DNA of 64,000 bases from assembly GCF_001761485.1 (NCBI RefSeq), contig NC_090774.1, positions 2,790,001 through 2,854,000 on the forward strand, read 5' to 3'. This DNA comes from Yarrowia lipolytica (lineage: Eukaryota; Ascomycota; Dipodascomycetes; Dipodascales). This document shows, in pieces, positions 1 to 10,951 of the stretch. The notes beneath the pieces are model-generated. The model worked only from the letters and a program-made list of their open reading frames with translations. It searched no databases and was not told the origin of the DNA. Every line of letters begins with the position of its first letter. The stretch's first letter is position 1. The position numbers were made by a program, and so were the translations under genes.

Positions 1-1555
1 CCGTCTAGACGGCGAGACATACACGTTACGAGTTCATGTTTACCTCAAGAATTACACATCTAACAGCCTGACCACCAAATCACCATTTCTTGCATCTCAC
101 CAAGTCACTTTCGACAATCGACTTCAGTCACTTCAATATGAACAGCCACCGAGAGATGTTGCTGAGCACGTGATCAATACTGTACCCAGCTCCCCGAGTG
201 ACATAACATATCTCTTCGAATGATCTCTTTGAATGAAGCTGCATAGCCGTTTCAAGTGGTCAATGAGCCTCGAGAAACCTCACGGACCTCTCTTGGGCTC
301 TGAGGCTCTCGATGGAGTCCGTGTCTTCGCCAAAGCTGGTGTATAACTACTACCATCTACACCGACTTGAATCAGTATCTACAGAGGCAATTGTATCATC
401 AGCAGTTGGCCAACCGTTCAATTTCCTCTCGTCAATCGTGTTAGCAAGTGTCTATCAACTCCTTTTCTTCAACATAACCTGTCAGCTCGTACTCAAGTCC
501 GTTGACTCCGACAAGTCCGTTGACTCAAGACCACTCCCTGAGGATCCACCAGGAGAGCACTGACATCTTCAACGTGGATCCGTACCAAACACTACTGGAA
601 CTCGACTACGACCTTCTCTGGAAGGCAGCCATCTACGAGTAGCCATGATACTGCTGTTATGGAGATGGAATGTGGTTGAACACAGACAATCTACAAATAC
701 ACAGGTTGTCATAGACGCGGCTAGTCAAACCAGATGGTCAGGAAAGACACTTGAAGGAGAGTCTACACAAGTAGTCAGTCCAAGTCCCAGATGACGGGAA
801 TGGGGGAGTGGGTAGGACTATAGTAGAAGTAGAGACGACTCCGCTGATGGCGACCAAGGAGAGCAGTCCATTTCTAGAAAGCTGACTACGTTGAATCTCG
901 CAGTATGTCAGTGGACGTTTCTTCTGCAGTTGGAGAGTTATGAGCTTTGCTGGTGTCTATTTCAAGAGACGCTCTGATGCCATAAAAGACTACAAGGGGT
1001 CGATTGTTGGAGTCATGCCGGGAGGCGGGTACAAGGGGTCGATCTATATATGAACCTCGGCGACTGGCCATGGACTTATGGTAGATACAGGAGTTGTGAA
1101 CAACCAAGGAGCATCCAAGGAGCATCTAAGGAGCATCTAAGGAGCTAAGACTGGCTCTCTATATAGAGGCGGAGTGAGGAATACGCACCACCATACGGGG
1201 AACGGTGTGAATGGAGCTTGAGGTTTAGCCCACCAATCTTACAGTAGATACAAGCGGTGGGTTCATAGATGGTCATAGGGAGATTGTCCGAGAATACCGA
1301 CTGTTGGAGTCGAATAATGACAACAGTGGCATCAATGAACCAACCCTCTTCAGACGAAATCATGCAATTTTGCCGGCAGCTCTGTACGAGCTCATAGTGC
1401 CTCGGTCTACAAGCGGTCATATTGTATACCACGAGCCTTGAAAGGCCTTCTCCATTCTACGGCTACAGTGCCGCAATGAGACCATAATTGCATTCAGTAA
1501 AGAGAAAAAGACAGACAGTTAGTAGAGGGCTGAAGGATCCCGAAGGCGGAGGGAA

Positions 1556-1702
1556 GACAAGAGAAAGAGACAAGAGAAAGAGACAAGAGACAAGAGACAA
1601 GACGAGACAAGAGAAAGAGACAAGAGAAGACGAGACAAGAGAAGACGAGACAAGAGAAGACGAGACAAGAGAAGACGAGACAAAAGAAGATGAGACAAGA
1701 GA
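1556..1702. repeat. Purine-rich tandem repeat
   Basis: The 15-base unit ACGAGACAAGAGAAG is repeated about five times at roughly 1610-1702, preceded by degenerate GAGACAAGAGAAA units. One strand is almost pure purine, so the tract could form triplex or other non-B DNA. Open frames through it on both strands are a consequence of the repeat. Confidence 0.85.
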
Positions 1703-1840
1703 AAAAACAATTGATAAGATGACCAAAAGCAAACGCAGAAAACACTACAAACAACTCTACACCTCATACGGTTGCAGCTACACTTGTCCAGAGACCACTG
1801 GAGCAAGACTAGTTGTCGGCTTGAGAGGTCGGCAAGAACG

Positions 1841-1875
1841 GGATCAAAAGATCAAAAGATCAAAAGATCAAAAAG
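1841..1875. repeat. Short tandem repeat GATCAAAA
   Basis: The octamer GATCAAAA is repeated about four times. It lies within the low-complexity left end. Confidence 0.8.
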
Positions 1876-2304
1876 AGCGGAGGAAGAGCAGTAAGGAACC
1901 ACAGAGACAAATAAGACGAATAACACAAATAGGACAAAACAGAGATTGAAACAGGCTCAATGATAAAGACATGGACCTGTTGGAACCAATCTCTGGAGGA
2001 CAAGGAGGAAGACCAGATGGAGCGAATGAAGGCTACCAGAGAAGAACTCACGGAAATGGGCTTCTTCAGTTGATAGACTCCGAGGGGCTCTTGAAAGTGA
2101 CTCCAACCGCAGCCTTCCAAAATGGATGAAGACCCACGGACTGGAAACCACGTCTCCAGAGCTGGAGGGAAGAGGTACAGACACGTCACACGGTCTACGG
2201 AGACAACAACCGATAGCAATGAGATGCTGGGGAATGCAATGGAAATAGATAGACTTGAGAAGAGGGGTATAACAGGGCGACTTGGCTTGGTTAGGCGAGC
2301 CTCT

Positions 2305-2349
2305 GAAGAAGAAGAAGAAAAAGAAGAAGAAGAAGAAGAAGAAGAAAGA
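2305..2349. repeat. GAA trinucleotide tract
   Basis: An interrupted (GAA)n tract of about 14 units. It encodes poly-Glu or poly-Ser/Phe in the shadow frames, which explains several spurious reading frames here. Confidence 0.85.
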
Positions 2350-2666
2350 TGAAAAAAGCGATCACAAGTGGTATGAGTATGAGTCGAAGTGAAAAAAAGA
2401 AAAAAAAGAAAAAAAGACGAAATAGTTAGCAGTGGGGAAGCGCTTAGTAGTAAGCAGTCACAACGTGAAATCCTGTCTGTTCGGGTTAGTATGTTAGTGT
2501 AACGCAGGCTGGCGTAAAAAAGAAGCCAAACGGCAAAGAGGGCTGAGGTGGCATGTGTCAAAATGTTCAGAAGAAAGAGGAGATAGCTACTACACAAGAG
2601 AAACAGCATATCAACTGAGACAGACAAGCATAGAAGAGCAACGTCGGAAGGAGGGAACCTGAGCCC

Positions 2667-2669
<3 letters not shown>

Positions 2670-2734
<65 letters not shown>
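2670..2734. repeat. (GA)n microsatellite
   Basis: About 32 uninterrupted GA dinucleotides, followed by AAAAG repeats. It is the longest perfect dinucleotide repeat in the window and probably varies in length between strains. Confidence 0.95.
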
Positions 2735-2739
<5 letters not shown>

Positions 2740-3561
2740 AAAGAAAAGAAAAGAAAAACTAGATTGCAATCGATGTGCGGATCGAATGAATCGAGTGATT
2801 CAAGAGGTACTACAACTGAATCTACGGGCTCGCCACAGATATGAAGTCATCATCGGTCAAGCCTCGGCGTAGAGCCAAAAAAACGACGCATGGGGCGTCA
2901 TGCAGCGGCCAAAGGCGACTGGTGAAGATCGAATATCGTTCGTGGGGTGAGCAAGAAAATACAACATGAGGCAAGAGGACGAGAGTTGCAAAACCAATGG
3001 ACCAGAACCTCCCACTTAACAAAACCACTTGATGCGTCCCTTGCGTGTAGTGTGTTCATGGGGATTGTAAGATGCAACGTATCTCGTCATCCAATGCCTC
3101 GTCGCCCGAGATACTCGGGGACGAGTTCGTAGTCGGGCGCCGTTCATGTGGGCCGAGTCATGGTAGCGATATCATCAATTGTATTCTTGAGGAAAAGGAA
3201 AAGAATAGCAAGCGATCAAGAAAAATAACGCAATTCGGCACATACGCCGGTAAAATGGGGCTGCGGGGGTGTCCTAAAGGACTATGGATAAAAAAAAGGC
3301 AGCAAAATAAAAAGGAACAGGATCACAATATGAACAGGAACGGCACATGCGCCTCAATAAATAAGTGGGTACAACGGACCCATGTCGAGGACATTTTTGG
3401 ATGAGATGCTTTTGTTTTTGGTGATGGGCGGTCTCCAGATTAACTTCTGTTCATCATGGGGGTATGTGTGGATGCAACATGATGAAGGCAGAAAGAAAGG
3501 AGCACACGACTGGGAACAAAAGCTGGAAAAAAAACCATTATTGTTGGGGGTGGTGAAAGGA

Positions 3562-5809
3562 CTAAGGAGCAGCAACTTCCTCCCGATCTGTGGCGGGTGA
3601 CTGTGGAATGGAGGGTCTGGGGGTTAGCTGCTGGAGATCGTCGTCATCTAGTGTGGACGCGATACTCACTTCATTTCAAAATCTTGCTCTGAAATATGAG
3701 AGGCGTTGATGACACGGCCTCCGAAATATCGCTGGTGCAGGTTGTTGACCGCCTTGACACAGTCAATCTCATTGTGGAACCGGAGCAGGATCTCTCCCTT
3801 TTCCACTTCCAACGAGATGGACTCTACAGGGCCAAACTTTTCCTCACACTCGAGGCGGACATCTTCTTTGAGCTCTTCAACCCAGTTTCCGGTCTCCCTA
3901 TTGTTAGTAATGCTTCTAGTAACCTGTTGTGTCTCTGTGATACTCACTCGCTGTAGTTGAACATGTTTCGTAGAAGGGCACACTTGGAGGTGAACTCCAC
4001 AGACCCCTGGTACTGCTTGTGGCCATCGAGTTCAGATTTGACGTGTGAGGTGCCTCGCAACTCGATTTCACGTTGTTCGAGTTCGCGCTGCTGGTTACGC
4101 TGGTCCTTGAGCTTGAGCTTCTGGTTCTGACGGTCGACTGCAATCTGGGTGGCGACCTGGTCTGCAGAGCGAGACACACCGTCTGCAGCCAGAAGACCAA
4201 TCTCGGTGAGGATCTTGCGGGCCTTGGTGGCCCCACGTTCTCCCAGCCCGAGACCGACTCTGAGCTTGCGACCAGCAAGCTCAAAGCCGTTCATCTTCTC
4301 AAGAGCAGTCTTGGCATCATCAGGATTGACGTACTGGATGAAGCAGTAGCCCTTGGACTTACCCGTCTTCTCCTTTTGGAGGTCGGCAAACTCGATGGGT
4401 CCAAAGGCCTCGAAGATCTGAATGATTTCGCCCTCTGTGACACCAAAATAAATATTGCCGACATAGAGACGGTGGAACCGAACACTGTCAATGGCAGATG
4501 TGGATGCGTTCACATTGGCCACGGCATGGGTACTGCCTGCACCAGAGCTGTTGAAAGATGCCTCGGACTGCTGCTCCTCTCGGTTTCGAGCACTGTCAGT
4601 GCACCGAATAAGAAGAGCCTGGCCATGAAGAGACCGGCCTGTGAGTCCGATGGCGCGGGAGACAGACTCCACGTCCTCAAACTCCACAAATGCAACACCC
4701 CGGCATCTACTGCTGCGGTCCTTGACGAGCGACACGTCATGCACGGGGCCGGCTTCTGCAAAGAAGTCAAACAGCTCGGTCGACTGCACGTGGGGGGCCA
4801 CCTGCTGAACGTAAACAGTTCGCTTGTCTCTGTCTTCGGCAGACAGCTCGTGGTTCTTGGAGATGGGGCCTCGGCGCTCGTAGTTGCGCTCATGCTCCGT
4901 CTCCCATCGACGGTACCGGGCCCGCGCTCTCTCGCTGTCCCGGTTGCGGTATGTGTCCCATTCCTGTACCCAGTCAGGTCTGTAGCGCTCCCACCCGTTT
5001 GTGTTGCGGTAGTCACGGTCACGGTCACGGTCACGGTCTCGAAACTGTTTCCATTCGAAGTTGTCTCGGTCTCTTTGGTCCCTGGAGTCACGGTCACGGT
5101 CACGGTCTCGGTCTCGGTCTCGGGAGTCACGGTCTCGTGCATCCCTTGAGTAGCCGGGGTAGTAGGAATTGCGGTTGTGGTTGCTGTGGCGACGCTGGGC
5201 AGAGGGTTCCTCTCGGGACGACTGGCGGTTGGTGTGGTCGTCTCGTCGCAAGTCCTCCTTGGGTCTCTGCGGCGACTTTGACCGGTATCGTCGTCGGGTG
5301 TCTCTGGACGAGGTAGCGTTGGTGGTCATTTCGCTTGCAGGAGGCGAGAGGAACTTGTCGGAGGGGGTGTTGGACAGAGAAACGGGAGGAGTCTCGCCGT
5401 TCCACTTTGCCTCTTCGTTGGAGAACATTTCGTCAAGCTTGCGGTACTTTGAGTTGGAGCTCGATCGAGGCGCCACCGTCTCCACCTGCTTGGGGAGCGT
5501 GTCTGAGAGGGAGCGTTTGGCGGAGGTCTGGGCGGTGGCGGCGTCCTTCTTAGTTCTGAGCGCAGACTTGGTTTCGGGTTTGGAGCCCTCATTGGCCGAG
5601 CCCTCGTTGGCGGAGTTGGAGCCCGAGCCCGAGCCCGATGACGTTTCGCAGTTGGAGCCCGAGTTGGTGCCCGAGCTGGTGCTGGGGTCTTTGCCGGACG
5701 ACACTCCGGACGAGAACCCCGAGTCTCGGCCGTCTACGCCATTGGGCGAGTCTAGCGGGAGGTTGGTCGACACCTGTTCAGACGGAAGCTGCGGCACATT
5801 TGGCGACAT
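3562..5809 (-). CDS. RBM39/Rsd1-type RNA-binding splicing factor, three exons
   Basis: Three exons on the minus strand (5809-3948, 3897-3670, 3616-3562) give 714 residues. The N-terminal half is Ser/Asp/Gly-rich, then carries long Arg-Asp and RS-like repeats. Two RRM domains follow: one opening with RTVYVQQVAPHV, one with RLYVGNIYFGVT and an RNP1-like GKSKGYCFIQY. The third, linker/UHM-like domain starts at CALLRNMFNYSE and continues across intron 1 into NWVEELKEDVRLECEEKFGPV, the signature of human RBM39 (CAPER) and S. pombe Rsd1. Intron 1 (3898-3947) runs GTGAGT to TACTAACAATAG; joining gives NMFNYSEEETGNW in frame. Intron 2 (3617-3669) runs GTGAGT to GCTAACCCCCAG. The first in-frame ATG is 5809; the frame stays open upstream without an ATG, so an extra 5' exon is possible. 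By homology it acts in nuclear pre-mRNA splicing. Confidence 0.88.
3617..3669 (-). other. Probable intron 2 of the Rsd1-type gene
   Basis: A 53-base intron starting GTGAGT and ending GCTAACCCCCAG. If it is retained, translation stops at the TGA (3668-3666) lying inside the donor, after the residues EMK. If it is removed, 18 more residues (beginning KPSIPQSP, counting the junction Lys) precede a TAG at 3564-3562. The splice signals are good, but the tail is not conserved enough for me to confirm it. Confidence 0.7.
3898..3947 (-). other. Intron 1 of the Rsd1-type gene
   Basis: A 50-base intron starting GTGAGT and ending TACTAACAATAG. The perfect TACTAAC branch site lies three bases before the AG, as usual in Yarrowia. 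Removing it restores a conserved protein junction. Confidence 0.92.
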
Positions 5810-8404
5810 GTCGTTGGTCGACGAAGAGATGAGCGGTTTGAGTCGTTTCTTTTCTTGCTGCGTGGTCAATATGGTGACTTGCTCGTTGTTGCTTGGCGAA
5901 TTAGGGCTTCTTCTCGTCGTGTGTTTGCGCTCGAGGTTCGAGATGGAAGAGCAGGCACGTTGCGGAAGAAGAGTTGCTTATGAGAGCAGCCGATGGATGG
6001 ATGGATGTACAAGTAAAAGGTAGTGCAAGGTAGAAACACAATGTGTCTCTCTTTTGTCACGGGGTTTGGCCAAACCTTAGGCACAATGGCGTGTGTAGTG
6101 TAGGGGCGAAAGAAAAGGAAAAAACACTAAATGTTAATGGGGATAGGTTCGAATACGTCTCTCAGGCGCGCCTAAGGCGAATTAGCCTTGGTAGAATGAG
6201 ACGAAGAGAGCGAGAGAGGTGATACGAGGTGAAGTGAGGTAGGCAAGGCTACGCGAGTGGCGACATTGGGTTGGGGGAGGTGAAGGATGGGTTGACTGGT
6301 GGAGGGGGTGACTGAGGTGGAATGTGTTGATGGAGGATGAGTGGACTGGTGGGTGCTACAGACCATACATACATACATAGAGACAACCCGAACAATGCTC
6401 TATCCCCTACACTACGAAATACACAACCTCTCCTAAGTTTCGACACCATTGTTTTAAGCGCACTGGTTGCTGAGAAATGGTTTGTCTCAGTTCTTCCGTT
6501 CGTTCTTTGCCCTTGTTCTCTCGTTCATCGCAGCCGCCGATCGAAACGACGGACAACATAGTCCCTTGGAGAGACTTGGATCGAGTCCAGTCCAAGAAAG
6601 CTGCACCTTGGGCATTCGTGACGTCGTTCTTCGCGTGGTATTGAACAGCTGAACGCCAACTCTTGAACCGATCTGAACGAGATCTGGATTGCAATCACTC
6701 GACACGAACCGCTACAACCTGGTGTGCTTACTAACGCCGAAAGAGCCATCCGAAAACCTACCCAAAAACCTACCCGAAACCTGCCCGAAAACCTACAAAA
6801 AAGCCATCCAAAACAACCAGAAAACAAGCAACAAAAAACGACGAAAACAAGAAAACAAGAAAACCAGAGAAAAAAAAAAACAGAGAAAAAAAAACAGAGA
6901 AAAAAAAAACAGAGAAAATAAATAAATAAGAAAGCCACCAAAACCCTAGAATCCCATCACACAATCCGCTCACCCCATCGCCATCTCCATCTCCATCAAC
7001 CATCGCCCAACGTAGAGCCAAAGCTCATCTCGCTAAAGGTGCATTGCATCCCAACTGCGCCCGATCGGTTCTGCTCATGCAAAGAGTCAAACAAGCAACT
7101 AAAACCTTGGAAAAAGAAAAAGAGCAGCCCGTTCACTGTCGTCGCCAGTCCTCAGCTGGAACCGATCTACCCGTCTTCTGGAAGCTGCAGCCGCCTCTCG
7201 GAGCCGGGCATCCCACATCTGGAACTCATGTCGTCTACTGGTAGCACAATGGTGTGGTACTCGTAGGACTGTTCAGTAGTATCGGACCTTTTAGACAACC
7301 GCCCTAAAGTTGACTCCGGAAGAATAGCAAACAAGCCACCAATACAAGCCGCCGATACAACTGTACCCGCACTCCCACTCGAACCTCGTACCGGTGCTGG
7401 ACTTGCATTAATGACATATATATATATGCTGTTATACCGTACCTGGACATACGAGCACACACCAAACGGGTTTCCCGTCCCAACAACCAACAGCTGACGC
7501 AAGAAACAGTCTACCTACGAATACTGAAGTATACTACGTAAGTACCACCTTCCAAGTACTTGTACTCGTACGGAACAAGCGCGAATACTTGTCTCCCAGC
7601 ACTCGCACCTAGACCGCTTCATATAGACGCCCTTCCGGGCTCATTCCGAAATCACGTGACCCTCCCCCCCCGAGCACTCCAAACTGAAACAGCTCTACTT
7701 GTATTGTACCGGTACAAGCATCTCATATGGTACAAGTAGGTTGCGCTCGGTGATCTCTGCCCTGAAGGTAAACTGAAAGAGACCAACTCTGTCAAACACC
7801 TCAAGCTCTCCACGCAGTCACGTGTACGCAGAAAGGGACTCATGAATGTGATCACAGAAGCCCCTGGTCGGCCCGACTTCGTCAACTTTTGCGAGCTTCC
7901 GAAGAACCCGCCAACCCTACCACTCAAGCTATTAGCGGCATACTCGTGCGAGTACAAACCCCCCTTGTAAAAGTACTCTTACTCGTACTCGTACAGTAGC
8001 TCAGCCCAGAATCTTTTACCGGAGCAGATCGGCAAACCACAAGTGCATTAGCCCCGTAAAGAGGTCTAAAACCCCATAATTTGGAACACCAGATATTAAA
8101 CCTCCGGTAGCAGATATATAGCCGGGTTATACCTCGAATACGTGGTATAGAGACACGGTTTTTTTTTGTTTGTTTTTTGTTCTATGATAACAAGGAGTAC
8201 ATACTAATAGAGTACGCGCTGGCCTTGTAATAGCGACAAGAAATTTGAACACACAACGGATTTCATAGCTCAGCCACATATACCCCGGTGTCTACACACT
8301 GTCCTCTCCGCTTAATGCCCCTATCTTTCGATCTTGTAACGTCACATCCACCATCATCAAGTGTTCTCGATTGCAGCAAAAAAAAGCTACTTGTACACCT
8401 CAGC
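5810..8404. other. Intergenic region
   Basis: No gene seen. 5810-6100 is the likely promoter and leader of the Rsd1-type gene. A-rich direct repeats of AAAAAACAGAG lie at 6860-6920. Stretches rich in TACTCGTAC/GTACAAGTA motifs, a common intergenic feature of this DNA, lie at 7520-7600 and 7930-8000. 8158-8180 is T-rich. Short frames on both strands have no recognisable domains. Confidence 0.6.
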
Positions 8405-9766
8405 TCAATGGGGAAGCATGAACGTAGACGAACCAGCACTCTCGGGGCCGCGTAGAAGCTCCACCTCCCCACACTGTCCCAAATCCTCGTCCACCCTGAC
8501 CTTCTTGGGGCCAGGACCGTCTACATCACCAAACCCTGTTCGAGCCCGGCGAGAAGCGTAGCCAGCAAACGGGCGGCGGAAATGGTGTCTGGACCGAGAG
8601 GACCGAAATGGAGAGCCCAAGCCAATGGGACACGGCAGTTTCGACGACGTAGGTCGGTTGGCAATGCTGGCAATGTCGGCAATGTTTGTGATGTCACTCA
8701 GTTCAGAAGTGGACACAGATAAATCTCTGGAATGCACGGACGAAGAACTACGCCTCCCCCATATCTCGTTTTCCCTCGGTAAACCCCTGCAGACGTAGGG
8801 GAGGTAGTTGGAGACAACAAGAGACGCGGGAGCCGAGGCGACAAGACCCACGTCCGCCAAACTCATGTTGCGAATATGAAACTCCGTGTCCGAACGCAAT
8901 GGGGGCTCTGTGGCTGGAGAACGAACTGGCTCCCCAATCATGCTCTCCAGACGCGCGTGATACAGCACATTGTATGTGTATATTCTTGACTTGAGATCGT
9001 ACATCTCGTCCTCGACAAAATCTGTAGCATGAGGATACAGAGGGTAGGAAGACCCCACACATGCACCAGGCGCAGACTCATTGCGCAGCATGAGCAACTC
9101 GGAAGTCGATAGCATGATCTTGCACATGCCAATATTTTCCATGGGCTCCATTTGGTCGATGCACAGCTGGACGTGTGGAGAAGACAGAGCTGAAGGGGGG
9201 ATCCAGGATACAGGGAACGGACTCATGTTGATGTCGTTCCAGTAGCCGTACTTTGGGTTTTCCTGCTCGTAGCCCATATCCTTGATGTCGTCGCATTGGC
9301 TGCTGCCATCGTCATCCGAGTCCTCGACCGAACACACCTCGAACAGCTGTTCGTGCAGCTCCTGCTGGAAGTGATTGCGCTTCACCTTCTGGGGGAAGTA
9401 GACCTGAGGACTCATGAGGATGCGAGGATGCATGGGCAGCGACTTGAGCCACCGGCCGACCTTGGAAGCAAAGGTCATGTTTTTCTCCTGCCGGGGCTTG
9501 AATGTGCTCCAGGGGATGCCCTTGGTTGCATACGGAGTTGCCTCCAGAGCTTGGCTCTCCACGCGCTCAATGTTGAGCATGAGAATGCGGTGGAGCTCTT
9601 CTTCTGTAAACTCGAGATTGGAGAATAGGTTGGAGTCGTCTCGACGGATATCCGGAGGGATGAGAAGGTGCTGCACAAAGTCAGCAAAGGTTTCGGAACT
9701 GGTGGACGATGACGACGACTCGGTGGAGTACGAGTCTTCTGGGGCAGGGTCACAGAACCCGATCAT
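8405..9766 (-). CDS. Hypothetical protein, 453 residues
   Basis: I do not recognise this protein. The first in-frame ATG (9766) gives 453 residues starting MIGFCDPAPEDSYS. The open frame continues about 43 codons upstream without an ATG, so a short upstream exon is possible. Visible features are a Ser-rich N-terminal patch, an acidic stretch (SVEDSDDDGSSQ) around the first third, and an Arg/Ser-rich basic segment near the C terminus (SPFRSSRSRHHFRRP) that looks like a nuclear-localisation or phosphorylation region. There are no membrane segments and no signal peptide. Codon use matches nearby genes and the frame is long in a non-repetitive region, so I regard it as a real but lineage-restricted gene, possibly a nuclear regulatory protein. 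The function is unknown. Confidence 0.7.
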   Translation of the reverse strand: MIGFCDPAPEDSYSTESSSSSTSSETFADFVQHLLIPPDIRRDDSNLFSNLEFTEEELHRILMLNIERVESQALEATPYATKGIPWSTFKPRQEKNMTFASKVGRWLKSLPMHPRILMSPQVYFPQKVKRNHFQQELHEQLFEVCSVEDSDDDGSSQCDDIKDMGYEQENPKYGYWNDINMSPFPVSWIPPSALSSPHVQLCIDQMEPMENIGMCKIMLSTSELLMLRNESAPGACVGSSYPLYPHATDFVEDEMYDLKSRIYTYNVLYHARLESMIGEPVRSPATEPPLRSDTEFHIRNMSLADVGLVASAPASLVVSNYLPYVCRGLPRENEIWGRRSSSSVHSRDLSVSTSELSDITNIADIASIANRPTSSKLPCPIGLGSPFRSSRSRHHFRRPFAGYASRRARTGFGDVDGPGPKKVRVDEDLGQCGEVELLRGPESAGSSTFMLPH

Positions 9767-10392
9767 GTCAACCGCCAGAGCAGTTGGGTGTCGCCGGTAG
9801 TTGGTATGTGGAGATAAGGTCTGGTAGTATCGATTAGTGAGATATTTACTAAAGGTATCCGTTTGTGTCGTCGAGATATCTGCCTTGCTCTCCACCTATG
9901 GTCTCCACCTGTGGTATCTATCTGTCGTCTTCGTGTCTGTGTCGTCTCGTAGGTGTCTCTGAGTCTGTGTCAAGACAATGATGAGATCTGATATCGTGTC
10001 TGGGTCGTATCTGGATCGTGTCTGGATCGGGTATCGTTCGTCGAATCTGGCAGTTCAGCTTTGGTATCTGTGAAGCAACTGACACTTGTAGCGAAGAAGA
10101 TGGGTGCTTGTGGAGTGCACTGTGACACTCTGTGGGTAAGAAGCTATGTTTGTGTGAGATGCTATTTAGGTGGCAGGACATCACCACTGGCGCTGTGGGA
10201 CATTTGAGTGTAGTTAAATAAATTAAATAAGATTTAAATAAATATTTAATAAATAATAAATAATGAAATATAAAATAAATAAATAAACATGGACAGAAAG
10301 AGCCAGTTGGAGCAGTTCAAGAGCGAATCAAGAAGTGGAAGTGACAATGTCGTTGCTGTTGCCACAATGGACCTATCGCAGTAATCTGGAGT
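9767..10392. other. Upstream region of the 8405-9766 gene
   Basis: No gene seen. Repeated TCTGGATCGTGTC/GTATC-like words lie at 9990-10030, and an AT-rich block with several AAATAAATA units at 10209-10290. The segment probably holds the promoter of the minus-strand hypothetical gene. Confidence 0.5.
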
Positions 10393-10951
10393 CTATGGCC
10401 TCAGGTCAATCTCGGGAGAGTGGGTTGGGCTCAGGAACGTCAGGGGTGGTGTAGGCAGCTCAGGGTCGGGCATAGGAGTCGACTTCTGAGGCTGAAGGGT
10501 GTCTCCGGGGCCGATTAGAGTGAGGTCTTGGAAGAGATGGTGACAGTGTGGACGAACAAAGGGTTGGAGGTACATGGGTAGCGAGAATGACGGAGATGGT
10601 GGTGTACTCTTCCTCACAGTCACAGTAGGAGGACAGTAATCTGTGGTAACTGTGGTCTTGGAAGGGTTTCCGTTGAATCGGTGGTGGTCAGGGGAGTAGT
10701 TCCGGGCGTAGTCATAGGGAGAGCTCCATCTGGGTACAGAGGTTGTGGGATTCACAGGCTCGCTAGAGCTAACGTCCGTGGTGGTGGTGTATGTGGTAGA
10801 TCCTCCAGGAGTGCCCACATGGTAATGACGATCCCCAAGTGGTCAGCTGGGGTGATTGGCGCATTGGTGATGGTTCAGAGCAGTAAGGAGTGAGGTTCAT
10901 GAGATCCATGACTGACTGGGACAGCCTGGCTTCACTTGTTGTGTTTCTCAT
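10393..10951 (-). pseudogene. Doubtful Pro/Ser/Thr-rich locus, frame-broken or unspliced
   Basis: Two overlapping minus-strand frames look like parts of one gene. The first starts at an ATG at 10951 (MRNTTSEARLSQS) and stays open for 60 codons. The second runs from about 10818 to a TAG at 10393 in another frame and is Pro/Ser/Thr-rich, but has no ATG near its start. No Yarrowia-type donor (GTGAGT) and CTAAC-AG acceptor pair joins them, so there is a frameshift, either real or an assembly error. An adapter-like sequence begins 21 bases upstream of the ATG. The product is not recognised. It may also be a chance reading frame. Confidence 0.35.

Larger units (their letters stand above)
1..3561. 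other. Gene-free, low-complexity left end
   Basis: I see no convincing gene here. The stretch holds several purine-rich simple repeats (listed separately at 1556-1702, 1841-1875, 2305-2349 and 2670-2734). A reading frame of about 255 codons lies on the minus strand at 1860-2627, but it runs through these repeats, is dominated by Ser, Leu and Phe, and has no recognisable domain, so I do not call it. The distal end (1-1500) is unique-looking DNA with only short frames. Part of 2900-3561 may be the 3' flank of the splicing-factor gene. Confidence 0.6.

Noticed and set aside
1860-2627. 255-codon minus-strand frame
   Set aside because: Runs through GAA and GA-like repeats, Ser/Leu/Phe-dominated, no domain and no better than chance in this composition.
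4073-5149. Long antisense frame over the Rsd1-type gene
   Set aside because: Shadow of the Arg-Asp repeats and RRM coding sequence; Val/Thr repeat composition, no family.
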